From the NCBI GenBank assembly GCA_963756025.1, contig CAVWMF010000005.1:372001-436000 (forward strand): 64,000 nucleotides of DNA, read 5' to 3'. Below, piece after piece: positions 57,004 to 64,000 of this stretch. Each line of letters starts with the position of its first letter. The stretch's first letter is position 1. The notes below the pieces were generated by a model. That model was not told the DNA's origin. It searched no databases and worked only from the letters and a program-made list of their open reading frames with translations. The stretch comes from Bog-473 sp963756025. GTDB lineage: Bacteria; Actinomycetota; Acidimicrobiia; Acidimicrobiales; RAAP-2. The translations under genes were made by a program, and so were the position numbers.

Positions 57004-58109
57004 CGACGTTCATCACGCGCTACGAGACGGCGGGTTCCGGTGTCCGCCTCGCCGTCAAGGACCTCATCGACATGGAGGGGGAGCCCACCACGGCGGGCTG
57101 CCGGGCCGTCGCCGACCGCGCGGTGCCCGCCCCCTGTGACGCGGCCTGCATGGCCGGGGCCCGGGCGGCCGGGGCCCGGATCGTCGGGCGGACCAACCTC
57201 CACGAGCTCGCCCTCGGGGTGACCGGCATCAACCCCTGGTACGGCACGCCGGTGAACCCGATCGATCCGGCGCGCGTGCCGGGAGGCTCATCGAGCGGTT
57301 CGGCGGTGGCGGTGGCAGTCGGCGAGGCCGACGTGGCCTACGGCAGCGATACCGGGGGTTCGGTACGCATCCCTGCTGCTTGCTGCGGCACGGCAGGACT
57401 CAAGACGACGTGGGGCAGGATTCCGCTGGACGGCGTATGGCCACTTTCCCCCAGCTTCGACACCGTGGGCCCCATGGCGCGCGACGTCGCCGGTCTGGTC
57501 GTCGGCATGGAATTGCTCGAACCGGGCTTTGCGGCGGCCGAGACGACGGGCGTTACCATCGGCCGCCTCCGTCCCCCCGCCGATCCGCTGATCGACGCCG
57601 CCGTGGACAAGGCACTACACGACGCCGAATGGCCTGTCCTCGAGCTGGATGTGCCCGAATGGGACCAGGCCACCGGCGACGCCGGCCTCCTGCTCATGGT
57701 CGAGGCCTGGGAGACGAACAAGGAGCTGGTGGCGCAGCACCCCGAAGGGATCGGGGACCTGGTCCGCGAGCGGCTGACCATGGGAGGGTCGTTCGACGCG
57801 GCCACGATCGCCGCCGCCTGGGCGGGGCAGCGGGCCTGGATGCAGAGCCTGGCGGGGCTCTTCGAGCAGGTCGATTTTCTCGTCACGCCCACGCTGACCA
57901 TCTTCCCGCCCCGGCTCGATGACGGGAACGACCTCCTGGTCGCCCGCTGCACGATTCCGGTCAACCTCGCCGGGGTGCCCGCCCTCGCGCTGCCGGTGCC
58001 GACGCGGGGAGGATTGCCGACGAGTATCCAGCTGATCGGGCCGGCCGGTAGCGAGGAACGGCTCTTGGCCGCCGGCGCATGGTTGGAGTCAGCGGTCGCT
58101 GCGGGCTGA
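57000..58109 (+). CDS. Amidase-signature family hydrolase
   Basis: 369 residues. The Ser-Ser-Lys triad is visible: lysine in LAVKDLIDMEG, the cis-serine in PGGSSSGSAVAVA and the nucleophile in GSDTGGSVRIPA. NLHELALGVTG and LKTTWGRIPLDGVWPLSPSFDTVGP (in parts) are family features. It is shorter than GatA (about 480), lacking the C-terminal extension, so a role as tRNA amidotransferase is unlikely. Substrate unknown. ATG 57000 overlaps the DUF1275 stop (ATGA). Convergent with the WYL regulator, overlapping it by 21 bases. Confidence 0.9.
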   Translation: MTTFITRYETAGSGVRLAVKDLIDMEGEPTTAGCRAVADRAVPAPCDAACMAGARAAGARIVGRTNLHELALGVTGINPWYGTPVNPIDPARVPGGSSSGSAVAVAVGEADVAYGSDTGGSVRIPAACCGTAGLKTTWGRIPLDGVWPLSPSFDTVGPMARDVAGLVVGMELLEPGFAAAETTGVTIGRLRPPADPLIDAAVDKALHDAEWPVLELDVPEWDQATGDAGLLLMVEAWETNKELVAQHPEGIGDLVRERLTMGGSFDAATIAAAWAGQRAWMQSLAGLFEQVDFLVTPTLTIFPPRLDDGNDLLVARCTIPVNLAGVPALALPVPTRGGLPTSIQLIGPAGSEERLLAAGAWLESAVAAG

Positions 58110-59066
58110 GCCGGCCCCGGGGCCGCCGTCGCCGTAGTGCTCCAACAACGTGCGGCCGATGTCGGCCAGATGGCGGCGCACGCTTGGCGGCGAGACGACC
58201 TCGAACCTGCCGCCGAGACCGGAGAGCTGCCGCGCCACCATCTCGTCCGAGTGCCCGCGGATCTCGGCTTCGACGCGGCCGTCGGCGTCCACCGGGCCCT
58301 GCACCAGGCGCGTGCCGAACATGTACCGCAGAATGTCCACTGTCCCGGGATCGGTCCGGAGGCGCACCGTCGCCGGGGCGCGCTGTTCGTCGAGCGAGGT
58401 GACGATGGCCCGCCACGCGGCGGCGAGATCGAACCCGGTGGGGCGCTGCACCGGTTCGTCGGTTCGCTCGACGGAGAGGACCCGGCTTACCCTGAACGTG
58501 CGCTGACCCGCTTCTGTCCCGGCGATGAGATACCAGACCTGGTTCTTCACCACGAGACCCAACGGGTGCACCGTCCGTTCGGATGCCACGCCGTCGCGGC
58601 GCCCGTAGCCGAGCTTGACCTGCACGGCGCCGATCACCGCCCGCTGGAGCGTTTCGAGATGCGGTGGAGGCGGTACCTGGCCGTGGTCCCAGTTCGACGG
58701 ATCGAGCACCACTGCACTCGCCGCGGCCTCCGCCTCGCTCCGGAACGACGAGGGGAGCGCCTGGACCAGTTTGCGCAGGGCGGCTTTCACCTGCGGTGTG
58801 GCGGCCGAGGGTCCGGCGACGAGGAAGAGCGTGCGGGCCTCGGCCGCGGTGAGTCCGCTCAGGTCTGTTCGTGATCCTCCGAGAAGCCGCCAGCCGCCGC
58901 CCCGTCCGGGCTGGGAGTAGACGGGGATTCCGGCCATGGCCAGGCCTTCGAGGTCACGGCGGGCGGTGCGGGGACTGACCTCGAGCTCGTCGGCCAGCTC
59001 CTCCGCCGTGACCTGTCCCCGTGCCTGCAGGACCAGAAGGGCAGCGACGAGTCGGTCGGCGCGCAT
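58089..59066 (-). CDS. YafY/WYL-domain transcription regulator
   Basis: 325 residues. N-terminal winged HTH: RLVAALLVLQARGQVTAEELADELEVSPRTARRDLEGL in parts. A WYL domain follows, with LVVKNQVWYLIAGTEAGQRTFRVSRV, and a C-terminal extension (RFEVVSPPSVRRHLADIG). WYL domains bind nucleic acid or nucleotide ligands. Start ATG 59066. It is divergent from a DinB-family gene; a perfect inverted repeat lies between them (59086-59108), probably its operator. Confidence 0.9.
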   Translation of the reverse strand: MRADRLVAALLVLQARGQVTAEELADELEVSPRTARRDLEGLAMAGIPVYSQPGRGGGWRLLGGSRTDLSGLTAAEARTLFLVAGPSAATPQVKAALRKLVQALPSSFRSEAEAAASAVVLDPSNWDHGQVPPPPHLETLQRAVIGAVQVKLGYGRRDGVASERTVHPLGLVVKNQVWYLIAGTEAGQRTFRVSRVLSVERTDEPVQRPTGFDLAAAWRAIVTSLDEQRAPATVRLRTDPGTVDILRYMFGTRLVQGPVDADGRVEAEIRGHSDEMVARQLSGLGGRFEVVSPPSVRRHLADIGRTLLEHYGDGGPGAGSARSDR

Positions 59067-59085
59067 CTGTCCAGTTTGGCTCTAA

Positions 59086-59108
59086 AAGTGGCCAGAGGAT
59101 GGCCACTT
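59086..59108. promoter_or_regulatory. Inverted repeat, likely operator of the WYL regulator
   Basis: AAGTGGCCA, five bases (GAGGA), TGGCCACTT: perfect arms of nine bases, 20 bases upstream of the regulator start and 93 bases before the DinB gene. The symmetry fits a dimeric HTH protein. Auto-regulation is inferred from position. Confidence 0.65.
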
Positions 59109-59141
59109 CAACGGCGCACACTCCAGGAACCAGAACCCACT

Positions 59142-59183
59142 GGCCGGCCCAGCCGGCAGTAACCAGGCCGGCCCAGCCGGCAG
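59142..59183. repeat. Two 18-bp direct repeats before the DinB gene
   Basis: GGCCGGCCCAGCCGGCAG occurs at 59142 and 59166, six bases apart. It lies between the WYL-type operator and the DinB ribosome site. Either slippage or extra binding sites. Confidence 0.7.
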
Positions 59184-59200
59184 ACAAGGAGATTCCCACC

Positions 59201-59758
59201 ATGCCCGGACTCGTTCCCCCCGTCGTCGACGAACGCTCCTGCCTCCTGGCCTTCCTGGCTCAACAGCGCGACGGCATCCGCTACGCCACCCATGGCCTCA
59301 GCGACGAGCAGGCGATGACCCGGTCCAGTGCGAGCGAGCTCAACCTCGGCGGGCTGGTGAAGCACGCCGCGCTCGTCGAACAGACTTGGATCGGCTTCAT
59401 CCAGGACGGGGATACCTCTGTCTTCATGCCCGAAGAGGATTGGGGCGACGGGTTCCGTCTGGTGCCCGGCGAGACGCTGGTGGACGTGCTGCGTTTCTCG
59501 GCCGACGTGGCGGAGCACACCGAGAAGACCATCAGTGCACTGGCCGATCTCGGTGCTCCCCTGGCGGTGACCACAGATGTTGTCCCGTGGATTCCGGCCG
59601 GGTTGGTGTGGTCACCGCGCTGGGTGCTCCTCCACCTCATCGAGGAGACAGCTCGTCACGCCGGCCACGCCGATATCGTCCGCGAGTCGCTTGACGGCGC
59701 CACCTGCTGGACCTTGATGGCGGCAGCCGAAGCGTGGCCGGATCTGCCCGGGGAGTGA
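59201..59758 (+). CDS. DinB-family (DUF664-like) protein
   Basis: 185 residues, four-helix bundle. LLAFLAQQRDGIRYATHGLSDEQAMTRS in parts opens the fold, LNLGGLVKHAALVEQTWI carries the first metal histidine and VLLHLIEETARHAGHADIVRE the last two. The family includes thiol-dependent enzymes that use mycothiol or bacillithiol, and damage-induced proteins. ATG 59201 follows AAGGAG. Likely target of the divergent WYL regulator. Confidence 0.88.
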   Translation: MPGLVPPVVDERSCLLAFLAQQRDGIRYATHGLSDEQAMTRSSASELNLGGLVKHAALVEQTWIGFIQDGDTSVFMPEEDWGDGFRLVPGETLVDVLRFSADVAEHTEKTISALADLGAPLAVTTDVVPWIPAGLVWSPRWVLLHLIEETARHAGHADIVRESLDGATCWTLMAAAEAWPDLPGE

Positions 59759-59797
59759 GGAGAGGAATAGCCTTCGTTCGTCAGCGTTGAACCGAGT

Positions 59798-60496
59798 ATG
59801 CAGATAGACGTCTGGTCTGATTTCGCATGTCCCTGGTGTGCCCTCGGCCTGCGCCGGCTGCACGTGGCACGCCAGCAATTCGCGCACGGTGATGAGATCA
59901 CCGTCGTGCACCGCGCGTTCGAGTTGGATCCGCATGCGCCACCACGCCGGCGGCAGACCATGAACGAACTGCTCGCGACCAAGTACGGCATGAGCCCCGA
60001 GCAGGTGCAGTCCGGCCACGACCGCCTGGCGGCGCTGGGGCGTGATGTCGGCTTCGAGTTCAATTTCGACCGGATCCAGTCGGGGAATACGTTCGACGCC
60101 CATCGACTCGCCAGCGCCGTCCGCGGGACGGCCATCGAGGATGCCGTGGTAACCGGTCTGTTCGGCGCCTATTTCACCGACGGGGAACTGCTCTCGGATC
60201 ATGAGGTTCTCGTGCGCGTCGCCACGGCGGCCGGCATGGATCCCGGCGAAGCGAGGCAGACGCTGACCGGTGATGCCCGAGCGAGCGAGGTGCGGGCCGA
60301 CGAGGAGCTGGCGCGCGAACTGGGGATAAACGGCGTGCCGCATTTCGTGATCAACGGGAAATGGGCGATCCCCGGGGCGCAGGACGTGGACACCATGGTG
60401 CTGACTGTCGAGCGGGCCTGGGAGCGGACCGAACATGGGGTATCCGGGCATGGGGAATCCGAGGGCGTGCAAAAGGCGGGTGCGCAGGCGACCTAA
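59798..60496 (+). CDS. DsbA-family FrnE-like thiol oxidoreductase
   Basis: 232 residues, no signal peptide, so cytoplasmic. VWSDFACPWCALGLRRL has the CPWC active site typical of FrnE. The helical insertion FNFDRIQSGNTFDAHRL and the cis-proline loop GINGVPHFVINGKWAIPGAQ (in parts) agree. FrnE proteins act in redox or stress responses. It follows DinB by 39 bases in the same direction. Confidence 0.9.
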   Translation: MQIDVWSDFACPWCALGLRRLHVARQQFAHGDEITVVHRAFELDPHAPPRRRQTMNELLATKYGMSPEQVQSGHDRLAALGRDVGFEFNFDRIQSGNTFDAHRLASAVRGTAIEDAVVTGLFGAYFTDGELLSDHEVLVRVATAAGMDPGEARQTLTGDARASEVRADEELARELGINGVPHFVINGKWAIPGAQDVDTMVLTVERAWERTEHGVSGHGESEGVQKAGAQAT

Positions 60497-60507
60497 GGTC
60501 GCTCTTC

Positions 60508-61533
60508 ATGCGGATAGGCAACATGTACGGACCCGACGCGACATTCGTCGGGGTCCCGCGGGCCGATCTCGGTGATCCATCCACGTATGCCGACGCCGCA
60601 GCGGTGATCATCGGCGCACCCTTCGACGGTGGCACGTCGCACCGGCCCGGTTGTCGCTTCGGTCCGCAGGCGATACGCACGACCGACTATCTGCCGCACG
60701 ACGGGAGCCGGCCGCATCTTGCGCTCGATGTCGATCCCTTGCGTGAGCTGCGGGTCGTCGACGTGGGCGACGTCGAGATGCTCTCGGGCGAGACCGACCG
60801 GGCCCTGGAGCGGCTGGAGGCCGCCGTCGCGCAAGTGGCCCGCAGCGGTGCGCTGCCGATGATCCTGGGGGGCGACCACACCATCGCCCTGCCCGACGTC
60901 ACGGGAGTGGCCCATCACGTGGGATGGGGGCGTGTCTCGGTCATCCACTTCGATGCGCACGCCGATACCGGTGACAGTCATTTCGGCTCGTTGCACGGCC
61001 ACGGCACGCCGATGCGCCGTTTGATCGAGTCGGGCGCGGCCCGGGGCGACCGCTTCCTGCAGATCGGCCTACGGGGCTACTGGCCCGAACCTGAGACCTT
61101 GGCCTGGATGTCCGAGCATGGCATGCGGAGCTTCGAGATGACCGAGGTCGTCAACCGTGGTCTCGATGCGGTGCTCGACGAGGCCGCCTCCATCGCGATG
61201 GACGACTGCGATGCGGTGTTCCTCTCCGTGGACGTCGACGTCGTCGATCCGGGGATGGCTCCGGGTACCGGCACGCCCGAACCGGGAGGCTTCACCAGTC
61301 GCCAATTGCTCGATGCTGTGCGGCATCTCGCCATGACGCTGCCCTTGGCCGGGGTCGACGTGGTCGAAGTCTCACCTCCCTACGATCAGGCCGAGGTCAC
61401 CGCCTATCTGGGGAACCGGGTGGTGCTCGAAGCACTTTCCGGTGTCGCCTGGCGCCGTCGCCAGCAGGCGGGTGAGGTGGTCCGCCAGCCCGGGGACCCC
61501 TTGCTCGAACATCGCCGGTCAGAGGCGAACTAG
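60508..61533 (+). CDS. Ureohydrolase (agmatinase/arginase family)
   Basis: 341 residues from ATG 60508. Metal ligands are visible: GGDHTIALP (His), HFDAHADTG (Asp, His, Asp) and LSVDVDVVDPGMAPGTGTPEPGG in parts (two Asp). IIGAPFDGGTSHRPGCRFGPQAIR is the agmatinase-type N-terminus, in parts. Members hydrolyse agmatine, guanidinobutyrate, guanidine or other guanidino compounds; the substrate cannot be told. A PLP decarboxylase lies convergent to it. The start is chosen 11 bases after the FrnE-like stop. Confidence 0.88.
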   Translation: MRIGNMYGPDATFVGVPRADLGDPSTYADAAAVIIGAPFDGGTSHRPGCRFGPQAIRTTDYLPHDGSRPHLALDVDPLRELRVVDVGDVEMLSGETDRALERLEAAVAQVARSGALPMILGGDHTIALPDVTGVAHHVGWGRVSVIHFDAHADTGDSHFGSLHGHGTPMRRLIESGAARGDRFLQIGLRGYWPEPETLAWMSEHGMRSFEMTEVVNRGLDAVLDEAASIAMDDCDAVFLSVDVDVVDPGMAPGTGTPEPGGFTSRQLLDAVRHLAMTLPLAGVDVVEVSPPYDQAEVTAYLGNRVVLEALSGVAWRRRQQAGEVVRQPGDPLLEHRRSEAN

Positions 61534-61609
61534 TCCACAGGTCACGTCGGGTTGCGGCGGTCGGTGGCGGCGGTGGCGGTGGGTGCGGGTGCGGTAGGTG
61601 CCTCTGGAT

Positions 61610-61637
61610 TCTAACCGCTAGAGGTCTAGCAATCAGA
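61610..61637. promoter_or_regulatory. 28-bp imperfect palindrome, copy 2
   Basis: TCTAA-cc-GCTAGA, GG, TCTAGC-aa-TCAGA, followed by AAT. Over 32 aligned bases it agrees with copy 1 (47501-47532) at about 25. It lies in the convergent gap between the ureohydrolase and the decarboxylase, beside a G-rich GGTGGC-type stretch. Role unknown. Confidence 0.55.
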
Positions 61638-61672
61638 AATGAAGAGGCGGACGCGGCCGGAGTTCCCGGGTC

Positions 61673-63037
61673 TCAGGCCATGGTCTCGAGGATCTCCCGG
61701 ATCATCTCGACGGTGGTGTCGGGATGGAGGAAGGCGAAGCGGGCCACGGTCTCGCCCTCCCACGTGGTGGGCGTCACGAAACCGATCTGGTCTCTGAGCA
61801 GCCGGGCCGACCACGCCTCATAGTCGGGTTTGCGCCAGCCCGTCCGGCGGAACAGGACGATCGACAACTCGGGTTGGCGCACGAGCTCGGTGTAGGCCGT
61901 CTCCTCGATCAGTGCTGCACCCCGGCGGGCGATCGACAGCCCGGCTTCTACGGCCTCGCTGTACGCATCGATACCGTAGACGGCCATGGAGAACCAGATC
62001 GGCAGTCCGCGGGCACGCCGGGTCAGGTGGTACGCGTAGTCGCTCGGGTTCCACTCCTCGGGGTTGTCACTGTGGAGGACCTCGAGATACGAGGCGTCCT
62101 GGGTGTGGACCGCCTTGGCCAGATTGGGTTGGCGGTAGAGCAGGGCGGCGCAGTCGAATGGCGCGAAGAGCCACTTGTGCGGATCAACGATGAACGAGTC
62201 AGCCTGTTCGAATCCGGCGAACTTGTGCCGGGTCGAGGACGCGAACAACGCCGCGCCGCCGTAGGCCCCGTCGATGTGGAACCACACGTTGCGCTCGCTC
62301 GTCACTTCAGCCACGCCGGAGAGATCGTCGATGATCCCGGCGTTGGTCGTCCCCGCCGTGGCCACAACGGCGACGACATCGTCCCGGCGCGGATGCTGGG
62401 CCAGCACGTTGCGCAGTGTCGCCCCGGTCAGGCGGTGGTCGTCGGTGGGAATGACGAGGGCCTCGACGCCCATGACGTGGAGCGCCTTGCCGACCGAGGA
62501 GTGGGCCTCGTCGCTGATCGCGATGAGCGGGTGGGAAGGCCCGGGCCCGCCGCGCCGGTGGCCCGCCGTGTCGCGGGCCACGACGAGCGCGGAGAGGTTG
62601 CCCGCCGAGCCGCCGGCCACGAAACATCCACCTGCTCCGGGTGGCAGGCCCGCCGCGTGAGCGATCACGTCGAGGGCCTGGTTCTCAGCTACCACGACGC
62701 CGGCCGCCTCGAGCCATGACGTCCCTTGCAGGGAGGAGCACGAGACGAACATGTCGAACAGGAGCGCCGCCTTGGTCGGCGCGGCGGGGATGAACGAGAG
62801 GAACCGCGGGCTGTCGCACGACACGACGGCCGTGGCCAACTCGTCGACGAAGAGCCGCAGGACATCGGCGGCGGCGTTGCCCTCCGGGCGCATCAGGCCG
62901 TGCACGACGGAGGGGAGTCCCGGCGCTTGACCCCCGAAGTCGAGCGGCACCGGATCGAGGGCCAATCGCTCCTTGCAATAGGCCATCACGAGGTCGGTCA
63001 TGCTCTCGTCGTAGTCGAACATGCCGTGCGGGGTCAT
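61673..63037 (-). CDS. PLP-dependent group II decarboxylase
   Basis: About 454 residues if it starts at ATG 63037 (MTPHGMFDYDESM). Aromatic amino acid/glutamate decarboxylase fold: GCFVAGGSAGNLSALVVAR, AISDEAHSSVGKALHVMG, VVATAGTTNAGIIDDL, VWFHIDGAYGGAALF and the PLP lysine in VDPHKWLFAPFDCAAL. The C-terminal small domain ends in RFAFLHPDTTVEMIREILE. Substrate unknown. The reading frame continues upstream without a stop into a LarC domain. The overlap ATGA at the presumed start suggests two coupled genes whose frames were merged by an indel, but a true fusion cannot be excluded. Confidence 0.85.
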   Translation of the reverse strand: MTPHGMFDYDESMTDLVMAYCKERLALDPVPLDFGGQAPGLPSVVHGLMRPEGNAAADVLRLFVDELATAVVSCDSPRFLSFIPAAPTKAALLFDMFVSCSSLQGTSWLEAAGVVVAENQALDVIAHAAGLPPGAGGCFVAGGSAGNLSALVVARDTAGHRRGGPGPSHPLIAISDEAHSSVGKALHVMGVEALVIPTDDHRLTGATLRNVLAQHPRRDDVVAVVATAGTTNAGIIDDLSGVAEVTSERNVWFHIDGAYGGAALFASSTRHKFAGFEQADSFIVDPHKWLFAPFDCAALLYRQPNLAKAVHTQDASYLEVLHSDNPEEWNPSDYAYHLTRRARGLPIWFSMAVYGIDAYSEAVEAGLSIARRGAALIEETAYTELVRQPELSIVLFRRTGWRKPDYEAWSARLLRDQIGFVTPTTWEGETVARFAFLHPDTTVEMIREILETMA

Positions 63038-64000
63038 GGGGCCGGGTCGCTGCCCCCCGCGCTGCAGCCGCCACTGCGCTTCGGCCCGCGAGGCCACCTC
63101 GTGGACGGCAGCGCCGGTCGCCGATGCGATCAGCGCCACGTCATCGAATTCGGGCTTGGCCCGACCGGGGCCGACCTTCATGCGCACGATCATGCCGTCG
63201 ACGGACACTTCGTCGAACGAACGGGGGGCGGGCCAACGTTCGGCGACACTGGCGCGCACTCCGAAGGTGCCGGTCGCGGTCTGCATGACGTGGCGCAACC
63301 GGTCGAGGTGCGCGGTGTCGGTCAGGACGTGCAGGACGTGTCCGGGCCGTCCCTTTTTCATCACGACCGGGCTGACCCAGGCGTCGAATGCGCCGGCCTC
63401 GAGGGCAGCGGATACGGCGTACCCCAGTTGCTCCCCCGTGACGTCGTCGAGGTTGGTCTCGAGCAGCAGCGCCGGTTGCCCGGCGCCGATGGACGGGCGT
63501 TCGTCGTGCCGCCCGACGATGACCTGGGTGCAGTTGGGCAGTTCGCCGATCTCGTTCTTGCCCGCTCCGAATCCGCTGCTGCGCACCACCATCGCCGGCA
63601 TCGGTCCGAACGAGCCGGACAGGGTGGCGAGGAGCGCGGCACCGGTCGGGGTGGTGAGCTCCACCGTGGTGGCGCGTCCGTAGGTGGGTACGCCCTCGAG
63701 CAGCCGCACCGCCGCAGGCGAGGGGTTGGGGAGGGGGCCGTGCGCCGACCGCACCATGCCGGTTCCCGTCGCGACGGTCGAAGCCGTGATGTCGTCGACG
63801 TCGAGCACCTCGAGCGCGGCGACGGTGCCGACGATGTCGATGATGGCGTCGTGCCCACCGATCTCGTGGAAGTGGACCTGCTCGACCGGCACCCGGTGCA
63901 ATGCGGATTCCACTGCGGCCAGACGGCGGAAGACGGCGAGGGCCCGCATGGTCACGCGTGGCGGCAGGGCCGCAGCGGTGATGAGGCTCGCGATGTGCGC
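63038..64000 (-). CDS. larC: LarC-like nickel insertion protein, N-terminus cut by window edge
   Basis: CTP-dependent nickel insertase for the nickel-pincer nucleotide cofactor (DUF111 family). About 321 residues are visible: EQVHFHEIGGHDAIIDIVG, TGTGMVRSAHGPLPNPSPA, VELTTPTGAALL, GFGAGKNEIGELPN, LLLETNLDDVTGEQLGYA and VVMKKGRPGHVLHVL. In Lactobacillus LarC is made as two parts by frameshifting; here both parts are in one frame. The C-terminus runs into the decarboxylase frame without stop. With larE at 50204 it indicates that this organism makes the cofactor. Confidence 0.87.

Noticed and set aside
57000..58109. GatA subunit of tRNA amidotransferase
   Set aside because: The amidase triad is present, but the protein is about 110 residues short and there is no gatB or gatC nearby. 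A general amidase is the safer call.

Overview
The window is high-GC DNA from an actinobacterium. ClpC, RadA, DisA, CarD, IspD/IspF and RlmB in a row, actinobacterial-type HemQ, a CIRCE-controlled groEL beside a ThrC/MoaD pair, GpgS/OtsA/OtsB, and secreted proteins carrying a 42-residue GYWLVA-type repeat together suggest the class Acidimicrobiia. That placement is inferred from gene content and motif style, not from a search.

Layout. (1) 1-8.7 kb: housekeeping genes: a polyprenyl synthetase end, clpC, radA-disA-carD-ispD-ispF-rlmB in tight tandem, and tRNA-Thr(TGT). (2) 8.8-21 kb: a respiratory block: two CtaG-like assembly proteins, a DUF3054 protein, a SCO-type protein fused to a multi-spanning membrane domain, a secreted propeller-like protein, a cupredoxin, then ctaC-ctaD-ctaE-ctaB and a TlpA-like thioredoxin. 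(3) 21-26.3 kb: a stand-alone NuoF-like flavoprotein, a GGDEF-EAL protein and a secreted SGNH hydrolase. (4) 26.3-33 kb, minus strand: a cobalamin riboswitch followed by a secreted alpha/alpha-barrel protein, a DUF4430-like surface protein, and ECF T, A-A' and S components. I read this as a B12-uptake operon whose two extracellular proteins match the two domains of animal transcobalamin/intrinsic factor. (5) 33-42 kb: SulP transporter, cation/proton antiporter, a PHO-box region between phoU and a phosphate symporter, and a large FtsX-like permease. (6) 42-46 kb: trehalose and glucosylglycerate genes. (7) 45.8-47.5 kb: a SAM-I riboswitch controlling a threonine-synthase-like enzyme and a MoaD/ThiS-like protein ending in Gly-Gly, possibly a sulfur-carrier route to homocysteine. 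(8) 47.6-64 kb: groEL with CIRCE, hemQ, larE, NUDIX, GNAT, a repeat-bearing secreted protein, MFS, DUF1275, amidase, a WYL regulator with DinB, FrnE-like DsbA, a ureohydrolase, a PLP decarboxylase and a larC end.

Data quality. About twenty single-base frame breaks interrupt genes that should be essential (clpC three times, groEL, radA, disA, ctaC and others). In almost every case changing one base restores a protein of normal family length. I therefore treat them as assembly errors, not pseudogenes, and give full-length gene spans with the break positions. Frame breaks are absent from about 22.3 to 43 kb, so the B12 operon reads cleanly.
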